NCBI GenBank assembly: GCA_963853835.1
Contig: OY970829.1
Span: forward strand, 34,126,020-34,190,019
Source of the DNA: Calendula officinalis
Taxonomy: Eukaryota > Streptophyta > Magnoliopsida > Asterales > Asteraceae
Length of the DNA stretch: 64,000 nt
Direction of reading: 5' to 3'
Shown here: piece by piece, positions 22,419 through 34,200 of the stretch
Position numbering within the stretch: the first letter of the stretch is position 1
How the letters are laid out: every line of letters starts with the position of its first letter
Notes under the pieces: generated by a model
What the model was told of the DNA's origin: nothing
The model's input: only the letters and a program-made list of their open reading frames with translations
The model's database searches: none
Program-made: the position numbers and the translations under genes

Positions 22419-22648
22419 GAAATATGTCCCGCTCTTTATTATCTTATACACCAACAGTGTTCATGCTAGGAAGGCTAAACATGTGCTAAGGAGCCAAACG
22501 GCCCAACCGTGCGCCACCCCCCGTCTCCTAGCCCCGGCAGGCCCACGTCCCCACGCCCTCCCCCGCACGCTCGTCCCATTGTTCACGCACCACCCACGGT
22601 CGCAACCGTGACCACTTCGGGACGCAGGGAAAAAAACGAAACAAAAAG

Positions 22649-22767
22649 AGGGGTGCAACACGAGGACTTCCCAGGGGTCACCCATCCTAGTACTACTCTC
22701 GCCCAAGCACGCTTAACTGCGGAGTTCTGATGGGATCCGATGCCTTAGTGCTGGTATGATCGCACCC
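22649..22767 (-). rRNA. 5S rRNA, copy 66 (119 nt)
   Basis: One C lost at RNA nt 91-95; C28T, T24G; matches copy 62. Confidence 0.92.
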
Positions 22768-22997
22768 ACATATGTCCCGCTCTTTATTATCTTATACACC
22801 AACAGTGTTGCATGCTAGGAAGGCTAAACATGTGCTAAGGGGCCAAACGGCCCAACCGTGCACCACCCCCCGTCTCCTAGCCCCGTCAGGCCCACGTCGC
22901 CACGCCCTCCCCCGCACGCTCGTCCCCTTGTTCACGCACCACCCACGGTCGCAAGCGTGACCACTTCGGGACGCAGGGAAAAAAACGAAACAAAAAG

Positions 22998-23117
22998 AGG
23001 GGTGCAACACGAGGACTTCCCAGGGGGTCACCCATCCTAGTAGTACTCTCGCCCAAGCACGCTTAACTGCTGAGTTCTGATGGGATCCGATGCAATAGTG
23101 CTGGTATGATCGCACCC
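22998..23117 (-). rRNA. 5S rRNA, copy 67
   Basis: Full length. G75C, C47A, C28T, A23T; matches copy 63. Confidence 0.93.
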
Positions 23118-23348
23118 GAAATATGTCCCGCTCTTTATTATCTTATACACCAACAGTGTTGCATGCTAGAAAGGCTAAACATGTGCTAAGGAGCCAAACG
23201 GCCCAACCGTGCGCCACCCACCGTCTCCTAGCCCCGACAGGCCCACGTCCCCACGCCCTCCCCCGCACGCTCGTCCCTTTGTTCACGCCCCACCCACGGT
23301 CGCAACCGTGACCACTTCGGGACGCAGGGAAAAAAACGAAACAAAAAG

Positions 23349-23468
23349 AGGGGTGCAACACGAGGACTTCCCAGGGGGTCACCCATCCTAGTACTACTCT
23401 CGCCCAAGCACGCTTAACTGCGGAGTTCTGATGGGATCCGGTGAATTAGTGCTGTTATGATCGCACCC
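23349..23468 (-). rRNA. 5S rRNA, copy 68
   Basis: Full length. G25T, C14A. Confidence 0.94.
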
Positions 23469-23706
23469 GAAATATGTCCCGCTCTTTATTATCTTATACA
23501 CCAACAGTGTTGCATGCTTGGAAGGCTAAACATGTGCTAAGGGGCCAAACGGCCCAACCGTGCGCCACCCCCCGTCTCCTAGCCCCGGCAGGCCCACGTC
23601 GCCACGCCCTCCCCCGCACGCTCGTCCCCTTGTTCACGCACCACCCACGGTCGCAACCGTGACCACTTCGGGACGCAGGAAAAAAAAAACGAAACAAAAC
23701 AAAAAG

Positions 23707-23826
23707 AGGGGTGCAACACGAGGACTTCCAAGGGGGTCACCCATCCTAGTACTACTCTCGTCCAAGCACGCTTAGCTGCGGAGTTCTGATGGGATCCGAT
23801 GCATTAGTGCTGGTATGATCGCACCC
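23707..23826 (-). rRNA. 5S rRNA, copy 69
   Basis: Full length. G97T, G66A, T52C (A box), C28T. Its terminator region has an added AAAAC-type repeat at about 23692-23706, making a 358-bp unit. Confidence 0.93.
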
Positions 23827-24043
23827 GAAATATGTCCCGCTCTTTATTATCTTATACACCAACAGTGTTGCATGCTAGGAAGGCTAAACATGTGCTAAGA
23901 AGCCAAACGGCCCAACCGTGCGCCACCCGCCGTCTCCTAGCCCCGGCAGGCCCACGTCCTCCCCCGCACGCCCGTCCACTTGTTCACGCACCACCCACGG
24001 TCGCAACCGTGACCACCCCGGGACGCAGGGGAAAAAACGAAAC

Positions 24044-24050
24044 AAAAAAA
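24044..24050 (-). terminator. Variant terminator with an uninterrupted T run
   Basis: At the 3' end of the gene at 24050-24169 the usual CT5 has become a continuous T run because the separating C is replaced by T. The run now includes the last base of the gene. I found this in one unit only. It may shift termination by a nucleotide or two. Confidence 0.6.
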
Positions 24051-24169
24051 GGGGTGCAACACGAGGACTTCCCAGGGGGTCACCCATCCTAGTACTATTC
24101 TCGCCCAAGCACGCTTAACTGCGGAGTTCTGATGGGATCCGGTGCATTAGTGCTGGTATGATCGCACCC
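24050..24169 (-). rRNA. 5S rRNA, copy 70
   Basis: Full length. G72A (intermediate element). The terminator is an uninterrupted T run. Confidence 0.93.
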
Positions 24170-24402
24170 GAAATATGTCCCGCTCTTTATTATCTTATAC
24201 ACCAACAGTGTTGCATACTAGGAAGGCTAAACATGTGCTAAGGAGCCAAACGGCCCAACCGTGCGCCACCCGCCGTCTCCTAGCCCCGGCAGGTCCACGT
24301 TCCCACGCCCTCCCCCGCACGCCCGTCCCCTTGTTCACGCACCACCCACGGTCGCAACCGTGACTACCCCGGGACGCAGGGGAAAAAAAACGAAACAAAA
24401 AG

Positions 24403-24522
24403 AGGGGTGCAACACGAGGACTTCCCAGGGGGTCACCCATCCTAGTACTACTCTCGCCCAAGCACGCTTAACTGCGGAGTTCTGATGCGATGCGGTGCAT
24501 TAGTGCTGGTATAATCGCACAC
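24403..24522 (-). rRNA. 5S rRNA, copy 71
   Basis: Full length. C35G, G31C, C10T, G2T; -1 base T. Confidence 0.92.
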
Positions 24523-24755
24523 AAAATATGTCCCGCTCTTTATTATCTTATACACCAACAGTGTTGCGTGCTAGGAAGGCTAAACATGTGCTAAGGAGCC
24601 AAACGACCCAACCGTGCGCCACCCGCTGTCTCCTAGCCCCGGCAGGCCCACGTCCCCACGCCCTCCCCCGCACGCTCGTCCCCTTGTTCACGCACCACCC
24701 ACGGTCGCAATCGTGACCACCCCGTGACACAGGGGAAAAAAAACAAAACAAAAAG

Positions 24756-24875
24756 AGGGGTGCAACACGAGGACTTCCCAGGGGGTCACCAATCCTAGTA
24801 CTACTCTCGCCCAAGCACGCTTAACTGCGGAGTTCTGATGGGATCCGGTGCATTAGTGCTGGTATGATCGCACCC
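24756..24875 (-). rRNA. 5S rRNA, copy 72
   Basis: Full length. G85T (box C). Confidence 0.94.
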
Positions 24876-25093
24876 GAAATATGTCCCGCTCTTTATTATA
24901 TTATACACCAACAGTGTTGCATGCTAGGAAGGCTAAACATGTGCTAAGGAGCAAAACGACCCAACCGTCTCCTAGCCCCGGCAGGCCCATGTCCTCACGC
25001 CCTCCCCTGCACGCCCGTCCCCTTGTTCACGCACCAGCCACGGTCGCAACCGTGACCACCCCGGGATGCAGGGGAAAAAAACGAAACAAAAAG

Positions 25094-25212
25094 AGGGGTG
25101 CAAAACGAGGACTTCCAGGGGGTCACCCATCCTAGTACTACTCTCGCCCAAGCACGCTTAACTGCGGAGTTCTGATGGGATCCGGTGCATTAGTGCTGGT
25201 ATGATCGCACCC
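25094..25212 (-). rRNA. 5S rRNA, copy 73 (119 nt)
   Basis: G110T and a private one-base loss at RNA nt 97-99. Confidence 0.92.
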
Positions 25213-25443
25213 GAAATATGTCCCGCTCTTTATTATCTTATACACCAACAGTGTTGCATGCTAGGAAGGCTAAACATGTGCTAAGGGGCCAAACGGCCTA
25301 ACCGTGCACCACCCGCCGTCTCCTAGCCCCGGCAGGCCCACGTCCCCACGCCCTCCCCCGCACGCTCGTCCCCTTGTTCACGCACCACCCACGGTCGCAA
25401 CCGTGACCACCCCGTGACACAGGGAAAAAAACAAAACAAAAAG

Positions 25444-25563
25444 AGGGGTGCAACACGAGGACTTCCCAGGGGGTCACCAATCCTAGTACTACTCTCGCCC
25501 AAGCACGCTTAACTGCGGAGTTCTAATGGGATCCGGTGCATTAGTGCTGGTATGATCGCACCC
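25444..25563 (-). rRNA. 5S rRNA, copy 74
   Basis: Full length. G85T (box C), C39T. Confidence 0.94.
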
Positions 25564-25782
25564 GAAATATGTCCCGCTCTTTATTATCTTATACACCAAC
25601 AGTGTTGAATGCTAGGAAGGCTAAACATGTGCTAAGGAGCAAAACGACCCAACCGTCTCCTAGCCCCGGCAGGCCCACGTCCTCACGCCCTCCCCCGCAC
25701 GCCCGTCCCCTTGTTCACGCACCACTCACGGTCGCAACCGTGACCACCCCGGGACGCAGGGGGAAAAAAACGAAACAAAAAG

Positions 25783-25902
25783 AGGGGTGCAAAACGAGGA
25801 CTTCCCAGGGGGTCACCCATCCTAGTACTACTCTCGCCCAAGCACGCTTAACTGAGGAGTTCTGATGGGATCCGGTGCATTAGTGCTGGTATGATCGCAC
25901 CC
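25783..25902 (-). rRNA. 5S rRNA, copy 75
   Basis: Full length. G110T, G48T; -1 base T. Confidence 0.93.
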
Positions 25903-26134
25903 AAAATATGTCCTGCTCTTTTTTATCTTATACACCAACAGTGTTGCATGCTAGGAAGGCTAAACATGTGCTAAGGGGCCAAACGGCCCAACCGTGCGCC
26001 ACCCGCCGTCTCCTAGCCCCGACAGGCCCACGTCCCCACGCCCTCCCCCGCACGCTCGTCCCCTTGTTCACGCACCACCCACGGTCGCAACTGTGACCAC
26101 CCCGGGACGCAGGGGAAAAAAACGAAACAAAAAG

Positions 26135-26254
26135 AGAGGTGCAACACGAGGACTTCCCAGGGGGTCACCCATCCTAGTACTACTCTCGCCCAAGCACGCT
26201 TAACTGCGGAGTTCTGATGGGATCCGGTGCATTAGTGCTGGTATGATCGCACCC
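26135..26254 (-). rRNA. 5S rRNA, copy 76
   Basis: Full length. C118T only. Confidence 0.95.
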
Positions 26255-26487
26255 GAAATATGTCCCGCTCTTTATTGTCTTATACACCAACCGTGTTGCA
26301 TGCTAGGATGGCTAAACATGTGCTAAGGAGCCAAACGACCCAACCGTGCGCCACCCGCCGTCTCCTAGCCCCGGCAGGCCCACGTTCCCACGCCCTCCCC
26401 CGCACGCCCGTCTCCTTGTTCACGCACCACCCACGGTCGCAACCGTGACCACCCCGGGACGCAGGGGAAAAAAAACGAAACAAAAAG

Positions 26488-26607
26488 AGGGGTGCAACAC
26501 GAGGACTTCCCAGGGGGTCACCCATCCTAGTACTACTCTCGCCCAAGCACGCTTAACTGCGGAGTTCTGATGGGATCCGGTGCATTAGTGCTGGTATGAT
26601 CGCACCC
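26488..26607 (-). rRNA. 5S rRNA, copy 77
   Basis: Full length, identical to the window consensus. Confidence 0.96.
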
Positions 26608-26838
26608 GAAATATGTCCCGCTCTTTATTATCTTATACACCAACAGTGTTGCATGCTAGGAAGGCTAAACATGTGCTAAGGAGCCAAACGGCCCAACCGT
26701 GCGCCACCCCCCGTCTCCTAGCCCCGGCAGGCCCACGTCCCCACGCCCTCCCCCGCACGCTCGTCCCATTGTTCACGCACCACCCACGGTCGCAACCGTG
26801 ACCACTTCGGGACGCAGGGAAAAAAACGAAACAAAAAG

Positions 26839-26957
26839 AGGGGTGCAACACGAGGACTTCCCAGGGGTCACCCATCCTAGTACTACTCTCGCCCAAGCAC
26901 GCTTAACTGCGGAGTTCTGATGGGATCCGATGCCTTAGTGCTGGTATGATCGCACCC
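26839..26957 (-). rRNA. 5S rRNA, copy 78 (119 nt)
   Basis: One C lost at RNA nt 91-95; C28T, T24G; shortened -1 flank. Confidence 0.92.
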
Positions 26958-27187
26958 ACATATGTCCCGCTCTTTATAATCTTATACACCAACAGTGTTG
27001 CATGCTAGGGAGGCTAAACATGTGCTAAGGGGCCAAACGGCCCAACCGTGCACCACCCCCCGTCTCCTAGCCCCGGCAGGCCCACGTCGCCACGCCCTCC
27101 CCCGCACGCTCGTCCCCTTGTTCACGCACCACCCACGGTCGCAAGCGTGACCACTTCGGGACGCAGGGAAAAAAACGAAACAAAAAG

Positions 27188-27307
27188 AGGGGTGCAACAC
27201 GAGGACTTCCCAGGGGGTCACCCATCCTAGTAGTACTCTCGCCGAAGCACGCTTAACTGCTGAGTTCTGATGGGATCCGATGCAATAGTGCTGGTATGAT
27301 CGCACCC
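27188..27307 (-). rRNA. 5S rRNA, copy 79
   Basis: Full length. G75C, G64C (A box end), C47A, C28T, A23T. Confidence 0.92.
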
Positions 27308-27538
27308 GAAATATGTCCCGCTCTTTATTATCTTATACACCAACAGTGTTGCATGCTAGAAAGGCTAAACATGTGCTAAGGAGCCAAACGGCCCAACCGT
27401 GCGCCACCCCCCGTCTCCTAACCCCGACAGGCCCACGTCCCCACGCCCTCCCCCGCACGCTCGTCCCTTTGTTCACGCACCACCCACGGTCGCAACCGTG
27501 ACCACTTCGGGACGCAGGGAAAAAAACGAAACAAAAAG

Positions 27539-27658
27539 AGGGGTGCAACACGAGGACTTCCCAGGGGGTCACCCATCCTAGTACTACTCTCGCCCAAGCA
27601 CGCTTAACTGCGGAGTTCTGATGGGATCCGGTGAATTAGTGCTGTTATGATCGCACTC
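27539..27658 (-). rRNA. 5S rRNA, copy 80
   Basis: Full length. G25T, C14A, G2A. Confidence 0.93.
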
Positions 27659-27889
27659 GAAATATGTCCCGCTCTTTATTATCTTATACACCAACAGTGT
27701 TGCATGCTTGGAAGGCTAAACATGTGCTAAGGAGCCAAACGGCCCAACCGTGCGCCACCCGCCGTCTCCGAGCCCCGGCAGGCCCACGTTCCCACGCCCT
27801 CCCCCGCACACCCGTCCCCTTGTTCACGCACCACCCACGGTCGCAACCGTGACCACCCCGGGACGCAGGGGAAAAAACGAAACAAAAAG

Positions 27890-28009
27890 AGGGGTGCAAC
27901 ACGAGGACTTCCCAGGAGGTCACCCATCCTAGTACTACTCTCGCCCAAGCACGCTTAACTGCGGAGTTCTGATGGGATCCGGTGCATTAGTGCTGGTATG
28001 ATCGCACCG
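27890..28009 (-). rRNA. 5S rRNA, copy 81 (T93 form)
   Basis: Full length. T at position 93, the plant-consensus base, with G1C at the 5' end. Confidence 0.93.
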
Positions 28010-28240
28010 GAAATATGTCCCGCTCTTTATTATCTTATACACCAACAGTGTTGCATGCTAGGAAGGCTAAACATGTGCTAAGGAGCCAAACGGCCCAACC
28101 GTGCGTCACCCGCCGTCTCTGAGCCCCGGCAGGCCCACGTTCCCACGCCCTCCCCCGCACACCCGTCCCCTTGTTCACGCACCACCCACGGTCGCAAGCG
28201 TGACCACCCCGGGACGCAGGGGAAAAAACGAAACAAAAAG

Positions 28241-28360
28241 AGGGGTGCAACACGAGGACTTCCCAGGGGGTCACCCATCCTAGTAGTACTCTCGCCGAAG
28301 CACGCTTAACTGCTGAGTTCTGATGGGATCCGATGCAATAGTGCTGGTATGATCGCACCC
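28241..28360 (-). rRNA. 5S rRNA, copy 82
   Basis: Full length. G75C, G64C, C47A, C28T, A23T. Its 3' flank is a mosaic of two spacer types. Confidence 0.92.
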
Positions 28361-28591
28361 GAAATATGTCCCGCTCTTTATTATCTTATACACCAACAGT
28401 GTTGCATGCTAGAAAGGCTAAACATGTGCTAAGGAGCCAAACGGCCCAACCGTGCGCCACCCCCCGTCTCCTAACCCCGACAGGCCCACGTCCCCACGCC
28501 CTCCCCCGCACGCGCGTCCCTTTGTTCACGCACCACCCACGGTCGCAACCGTGACCACTTCGGGACGCAGGGAAAAAAACGAAACAAAAAG

Positions 28592-28711
28592 AGGGGTGCA
28601 ACACGAAGACTTCCCAGGGGGTCACCCATTCTAGTACTACTCTCGCCCAAGCACGCTTAACTGCGGAGTTCTGATGGGATCCGGTGAATTAGTGCTGTTA
28701 TGATCGCACTC
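28592..28711 (-). rRNA. 5S rRNA, copy 83
   Basis: Full length. C105T, G82A (box C), G25T, C14A, G2A. Confidence 0.92.
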
Positions 28712-28942
28712 GAAATATGTCCTGCTCTTTATTATCTTATACACCAACAGTGTTGCATGCTTGGAAGGCTAAACATGTGCTAAGGAGCCAAACGGCCCAA
28801 CCGTGCGCCACCCGCCGTCTCCGAGCCCCGGCAGGCCCACGTTCCCACGCCCTCCCCCGCACACCCGTCCCCTTGTTCACGCACCACCCACGGTCGCAAC
28901 CGTGACCACCCCGGGACGCAGGGGAAAAAACGAAACAAAAAG

Positions 28943-29062
28943 AGGGGTGCAACACGAGGACTTCCCAGGAGGTCACCCATCCTAGTACTACTCTCGCCCA
29001 AGCACGCTTAACTGCGGAGTTCTGATGGGATCCGGTGCATTAGTGCTGGTATGATCGCACCG
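28943..29062 (-). rRNA. 5S rRNA, copy 84 (T93 form)
   Basis: Full length. T93; G1C. Confidence 0.93.
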
Positions 29063-29293
29063 GAAATATGTCCCGCTCTTTATTATCTTATACACCAACA
29101 GTGTTGCATGCTAGGAAGGCTAAACATGTGCTAAGGAGCCAAACGGCCCAACCGTGCGCCACCCGCCGTCTCTGAGCCCCGGCAGGCCCACGTTCCCACG
29201 CCCTCCCCCGCACACCCGTCCCCTTGTTCACGCACCACCCACGGTCGCAACCGTGACCACCCCGGGACGCAGGGGAAAAAACGAAACAAAAAG

Positions 29294-29413
29294 AGGGGTG
29301 CAACACGAGGACTTCCCAGGGGGTCACCCATCCTAGTACTACTCTCGCCCAAGCACGCTTAACTGCGGAGTTCTGATGGGATCCGGTGCATTAGTGCTGG
29401 TATGATCGCACCC
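29294..29413 (-). rRNA. 5S rRNA, copy 85
   Basis: Full length, identical to the window consensus. Confidence 0.96.
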
Positions 29414-29645
29414 GAAATATGTCCCGCTCTTTATTATATTATACACCAACAGTGTTGCATGCTAGGAAGGCTAAACATGTGCTAAGGGCCCAAACGGCCC
29501 AACCGTGCGCCACCCCCCGTCTCCTAGCCCCGGCACGCCCACGTCGCTACGCCCTCCCCCGCACGCTCGTCCCCTTGTTCACGCACCACCCACGGTCGCA
29601 ACCGTGACCACCCCGGGACGCAGGGAAAAAAAGCGAAACAAAAAG

Positions 29646-29766
29646 AGGGGTGCAACACGAGGACTTCCAAGGGGGTCACCCATCCTAGTACTACTCTCGT
29701 CCAAGCACGCTTAACTGCGGAGTTCTGATGGGGATCCGATGCATTAGTGCTGGTATGATCGCACCC
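29646..29766 (-). rRNA. 5S rRNA, copy 86 (121 nt)
   Basis: One extra C in the CCC at RNA nt 34-36; G97T, G66A, C28T. The same insertion is in the copies at 32457 and 47308. Confidence 0.92.
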
Positions 29767-29998
29767 GAAATATGTCCCGCTCTTTATTATCTTATACACC
29801 AACAGTGTTGCATGCTAGAAAGGCTAAACATGTGCTAAGGAGCCAAACGGCCCAACCGTGCGCCACCCCCCGTCTCCTAGCCCCGACAGGCCCACGTCCC
29901 CACGCCCTCCCCCGCACGCTCGTCCCCTTGTTCACGCACCACCCACGGTCGCAACTGTGACCACCCCGGGACGCAGGGGAAAAAAACGAAACAAAAAG

Positions 29999-30118
29999 AG
30001 AGGCGCAACACGAGGACTTCGCAGGGGGTCACCCATCCTAGTACTACTCTCGCCCAAGCACGCTTAACTGCGGAGTTCTGATGGGATCCGGTGCATTAGT
30101 GCTGGTATGATCGCACCC
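29999..30118 (-). rRNA. 5S rRNA, copy 87
   Basis: Full length. C118T, A115G (both leave G-U pairs in helix I), G98C. Confidence 0.93.
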
Positions 30119-30351
30119 GAAATATGTCCCGCTCTTTATTGTCTTATACACCAACCGTGTTGCATGCTAGGATGGCTAAACATGTGCTAAGGAGCCAAAC
30201 GACCCAACCGTGCGCCACCCGCCGTCTCCTAGCCCCGGCAGGCCCACGTTCCCACGCCCTCCCCCGCACGCCCGTCCCCTTGTTCACGCACCACCCACGG
30301 TCGCAACCGTGACCACCCCGGGACGCAGGGGAAAAAAAACGAAACAAAAAG

Positions 30352-30471
30352 AGGGGTGCAACACGAGGACTTCCCAGGGGGTCACCCATCCTAGTACTAC
30401 TCTCGCCCAAGCACGCTTAACTGCGGAGTTCTGATGGGATCCGGTGCATTAGTGCTGGTATGATCGCACCC
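30352..30471 (-). rRNA. 5S rRNA, copy 88
   Basis: Full length, identical to the window consensus. Confidence 0.96.
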
Positions 30472-30702
30472 GAAATATGTCCCGCTCTTTATTATCTTAT
30501 ACACCAACAGTGTTGCATGCTAGGAAGGCTAAACATGTGCTAAGGAGCCAAACGGCCCAACCGTGCGCCACCCCCCGTCTCCTAGCCCCGGCAGGCCCAC
30601 GTCACCACGCCCTCCCCCGCACGCTCGTCCCATTGTTCACGCACCACCCACGGTCGCAACCGTGACCACTTCGGGACGCAGGGAAAAAAACGAAACAAAA
30701 AG

Positions 30703-30821
30703 AGGGGTGCAACACGAGGACTTCCCAGGGGTCACCCATCCTAGTACTACTCTCGCCCAAGCACGCTTAACTGCGGAGTTCTGATGGGATCCGATGCCTT
30801 AGTGCTGGTATGATCGCACCC
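30703..30821 (-). rRNA. 5S rRNA, copy 89 (119 nt)
   Basis: One C lost at RNA nt 91-95; C28T, T24G; shortened -1 flank. Confidence 0.92.
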
Positions 30822-31051
30822 ACATATGTCCCGCTCTTTATAATCTTATACACCAACAGTGTTGCATGCTAGGGAGGCTAAACATGTGCTAAGGGGCCAA
30901 ACGGCCCAACCGTGCACCACCCCCCGTCTCCTAGCCCCGGCAGGCCCACGTCGCCACGCCCTCCCCCGCACGCTCGTCCCCTTGTTCACGCACCACCCAC
31001 GGTCGCAAGCGTGACCACTTCGGGACGCAGGGAAAAAAACGAAACAAAAAG

Positions 31052-31171
31052 AGGGGTGCAACACGAGGACTTCCCAGGGGGTCACCCATCCTAGTAGTAC
31101 TCTCGCCGAAGCACGCTTAACTGCTGAGTTCTGATGGGATCCGATGCAATAGTGCTGGTATGATCGCACCC
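31052..31171 (-). rRNA. 5S rRNA, copy 90
   Basis: Full length. G75C, G64C, C47A, C28T, A23T; matches copy 79 at +3864 bp. Confidence 0.92.
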
Positions 31172-31402
31172 GAAATATGTCCCGCTCTTTATTATCTTAT
31201 ACACCAACAGTGTTGCATGCTAGAAAGGCTAAACATGTGCTAAGGAGCCAAACGGCCCAACCGTGCGCCACCCCCCGTCTCCTAACCCCGACAGGCCCAC
31301 GTCCCCACGCCCTCCCCCGCACGCTCGTCCCTTTGTTCACGCACCACCCACGGTCGCAACCGTGACCACTTCGGGACGCAGGGAAAAAAACGAAACAAAA
31401 AG

Positions 31403-31522
31403 AGGGGTGCAACACGAGGACTTCCCAGGGGGTCACCCATCCTAGTACTACTCTCGCCCAAGCACGCTTAACTGCGGAGTTCTGATGGGATCCGGTGAAT
31501 TAGTGCTGTTATGATCGCACTC
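31403..31522 (-). rRNA. 5S rRNA, copy 91
   Basis: Full length. G25T, C14A, G2A; matches copy 80. Confidence 0.93.
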
Positions 31523-31753
31523 GAAATATGTCCCGCTCTTTATTATCTTATACACCAACAGTGTTGCATGCTTGGAAGGCTAAACATGTGCTAAGGAGCC
31601 AAACGGCCCAACCGTGCGCCACCCGCCGTCTCCGAGCCCCGGCAGGCCCACGTTCCCACGCCCTCCCCCGCACACCCGTCCCCTTGTTCACGCACCACCC
31701 ACGGTCGCAACCGTGACCACCCCGGGACGCAGGGGAAAAAACGAAACAAAAAG

Positions 31754-31873
31754 AGGGGTGCAACACGAGGACTTCCCAGGAGGTCACCCATCCTAGTACT
31801 ACTCTCGCCCAAGCACGCTTAACTGCGGAGTTCTGATGGGATCCGGTGCATTAGTGCTGGTATGATCGCACCG
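31754..31873 (-). rRNA. 5S rRNA, copy 92 (T93 form)
   Basis: Full length. T93; G1C; matches copy 81. Confidence 0.93.
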
Positions 31874-32104
31874 GAAATATGTCCCGCTCTTTATTATCTT
31901 ATACACCAACAGTGTTGCATGCTAGGAAGGCTAAACATGTGCTAAGGAGCCAAACGGCCCAACCGTGCGCCACCCGCCGTCTCTGAGCCCCGGCAGGCCC
32001 ACGTTCCCACGCCCTCCCCCGCACACCCGTCCCCTTGTTCACGCACCACCCACGGTCGCAACCGTGACCACCCCAGGACGCAGGGGAAAAAACGAAACAA
32101 AAAG

Positions 32105-32224
32105 AGGGGTGCAACACGAGGACTTCCCAGGGGGTCACCCATCCTAGTACTACTCTCGCCCAAGCACGCTTAACTGCGGAGTTCTGATGGGATCCGGTGC
32201 ATTAGTGCTGGTATGATCGCACCC
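32105..32224 (-). rRNA. 5S rRNA, copy 93
   Basis: Full length, identical to the window consensus. Confidence 0.96.
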
Positions 32225-32456
32225 GAAATATGTCCCGCTCTTTATTATATTATACACCAACAGTGTTGCATGCTAGGAAGGCTAAACATGTGCTAAGGGC
32301 CCAAACGGCCCAACCGTGCGCCACCCCCCGTCTCCTAGCCCCGGCAGGCCCACGTCGCTACGCCCTCCCCCGCACGCTCGTCCCCTTGTTCACGCACCAC
32401 CCACGGTCGCAACCGTGACCACCCCGGGACGCAGGGAAAAAAAGCGAAACAAAAAG

Positions 32457-32577
32457 AGGGGTGCAACACGAGGACTTCCAAGGGGGTCACCCATCCTAGT
32501 ACTACTCTCGTCCAAGCACGCTTAACTGCGGAGTTCTGATGGGGATTCGATGCATTAGTGCTGGTATGATCGCACCC
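32457..32577 (-). rRNA. 5S rRNA, copy 94 (121 nt)
   Basis: One extra C at RNA nt 34-36; G97T, G66A, G31A, C28T. Confidence 0.92.
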
Positions 32578-32794
32578 GAAATATGTCCCGCTCTTTATTA
32601 TCTTATACACCAACAGTGTTGCATGCTAGGAAGGCTAAACATGTGCTAAGGAGCCAAACGGCCCAACCGTGCGCCACCCGCCGTCTCCTAGCCCCGGCAG
32701 GCTCATGTTCCCACGCCCGTCTCCTTGTTCACGCACCACCCACGGTCGCAACCGTGACCACCCCGGGACGCAGGGGAAAAAACGAAACAAAAAG

Positions 32795-32914
32795 AGGGGT
32801 GCAACACGAGGACTTCCCAGGGGGTCACCCATCCTAGTACTACTCTCGCCCAAGCACGCTTAACTGCGGAGTTCTGATGGGATCCGGTGCATTAATGCTG
32901 GTATGATCGCACCG
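32795..32914 (-). rRNA. 5S rRNA, copy 95
   Basis: Full length. C20T, G1C. 337-bp unit with a 14-15 bp spacer deletion. Confidence 0.93.
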
Positions 32915-33147
32915 GAAATATGTCCCGCTCTTTATTATCTTATACACCAACAGTGTTGCATGCTAGGAAGGCTAAACATGTGCTAAGGAGCCAAACGGCC
33001 CAACCGTGCGCCACCCGCCGTCTCCGAGCCCCGGCAGGCCCACGTTCCCAGGCCCTCCCCCGCACACCCGTCCCCTTGTTCACGCACCACCCACGGTCAC
33101 AACCGTGACTACCCCGGGACGCAGGGGGAAAAAAACGAAACAAAAAG

Positions 33148-33267
33148 AGGGGTGCAACACGAGGACTTCCCAGGGGGTCACCCATCCTAGTACTACTCTC
33201 GCCCAAGCACGTTTAACTGCGGAGTTCTGATGGGATCCGGTGCATTAGTGCTGGTATGATCGCACAC
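33148..33267 (-). rRNA. 5S rRNA, copy 96
   Basis: Full length. G56A (A box), G2T; -1 base T. Confidence 0.93.
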
Positions 33268-33497
33268 AAAATATGTCCCGCTCTTTATTATCTTATACAC
33301 CAACAGTGTTGCATGCTAGAAGGCTAAACATGTGCTAAGGAGCCAACGGCCCAACCGTGCGCCACCCGCCGTCTCCTAGCCCCGGCAGGCCCACGTCCCC
33401 ACGCCCTCCCCCGCACACCCGTCCACTTGTTCACGCACCACCCACGGTCGCAACCGTGACCACCCCGGGACGCAGGGGAAAAAAACAAAACAAAAAG

Positions 33498-33617
33498 AGG
33501 GGTGCAACACGAGGACTTCCAAGGGGGTCACCCATCCTAGTACTACTCACGCCCAAGCACGCTTAACTGCGGAGTTCTGATGGGATCCGGTGCATTAGTG
33601 CTGGTATGATCGGACCC
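33498..33617 (-). rRNA. 5S rRNA, copy 97
   Basis: Full length. G97T, A69T (intermediate element), G5C (helix I mismatch). Confidence 0.92.
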
Positions 33618-33849
33618 GAAATATGTCCCGCTCTTTATTATCTTATACACCAACAGTGTTGCATGCTAGGAAGGCTAAACATGTGCTAAGGAGCCAAACG
33701 GCCCAACCGTGCGCCACCCGCCGTCTCCTAGCCCCGGCAGGCCCACGTCCCCACGCCCTCCCCCGCACGCCCGTCCCATTGTTCACGCACCACCCACGGT
33801 CGCAACCGTGACCACCCCGGAACGTAGGGGAAAAAAACGAAACAAAAAG

Positions 33850-33969
33850 AGGGGTGCAACACGAGGACTTCCCAGGGGGTCACCCATCCTAGTACTACTC
33901 TCGCCCAAGCACGCTTAACTGCGGAGTTCTGATGGGAACCGGTGCATTAGTGCTGGTATGATGGCACCC
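33850..33969 (-). rRNA. 5S rRNA, copy 98
   Basis: Full length. A32T, G7C. Confidence 0.93.
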
Positions 33970-34200
33970 GAAATATGTCCCGCTCTTTATTATCTTATAC
34001 ACCAACAGTGTTGCATGCTAGGAAGGCTAAACATGTGCTAAGGAGCCAAACGGCCCAACCGTGCGCCACCCGCCGTCTCCTAGCCCCGGCAGGCCCACGT
34101 TCCCACGCCCTCCCCCGCACGCCCGTCCCTTGTTCACGCACCACCCACGGTCGCAACCGTGACCACCCCGGGACGCAGGGGAAAAAAACGAAACAAAAAG

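Larger units (their letters stand above)
20316..23117. repeat. 1401-bp four-unit block, tandem pair
   Basis: 20316-21716 and 21717-23117 repeat four units with the same variants, including a one-base loss in TTGCATGC near 21060 and 22461. Confidence 0.9.
27308..29413. repeat. 1053-bp three-unit block, tandem pair
   Basis: 27308-28360 and 28361-29413 repeat three units. A few later substitutions separate them, for example CGCGCGTCC near 28511 and C105T and G82A in the gene at 28592. Confidence 0.88.
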
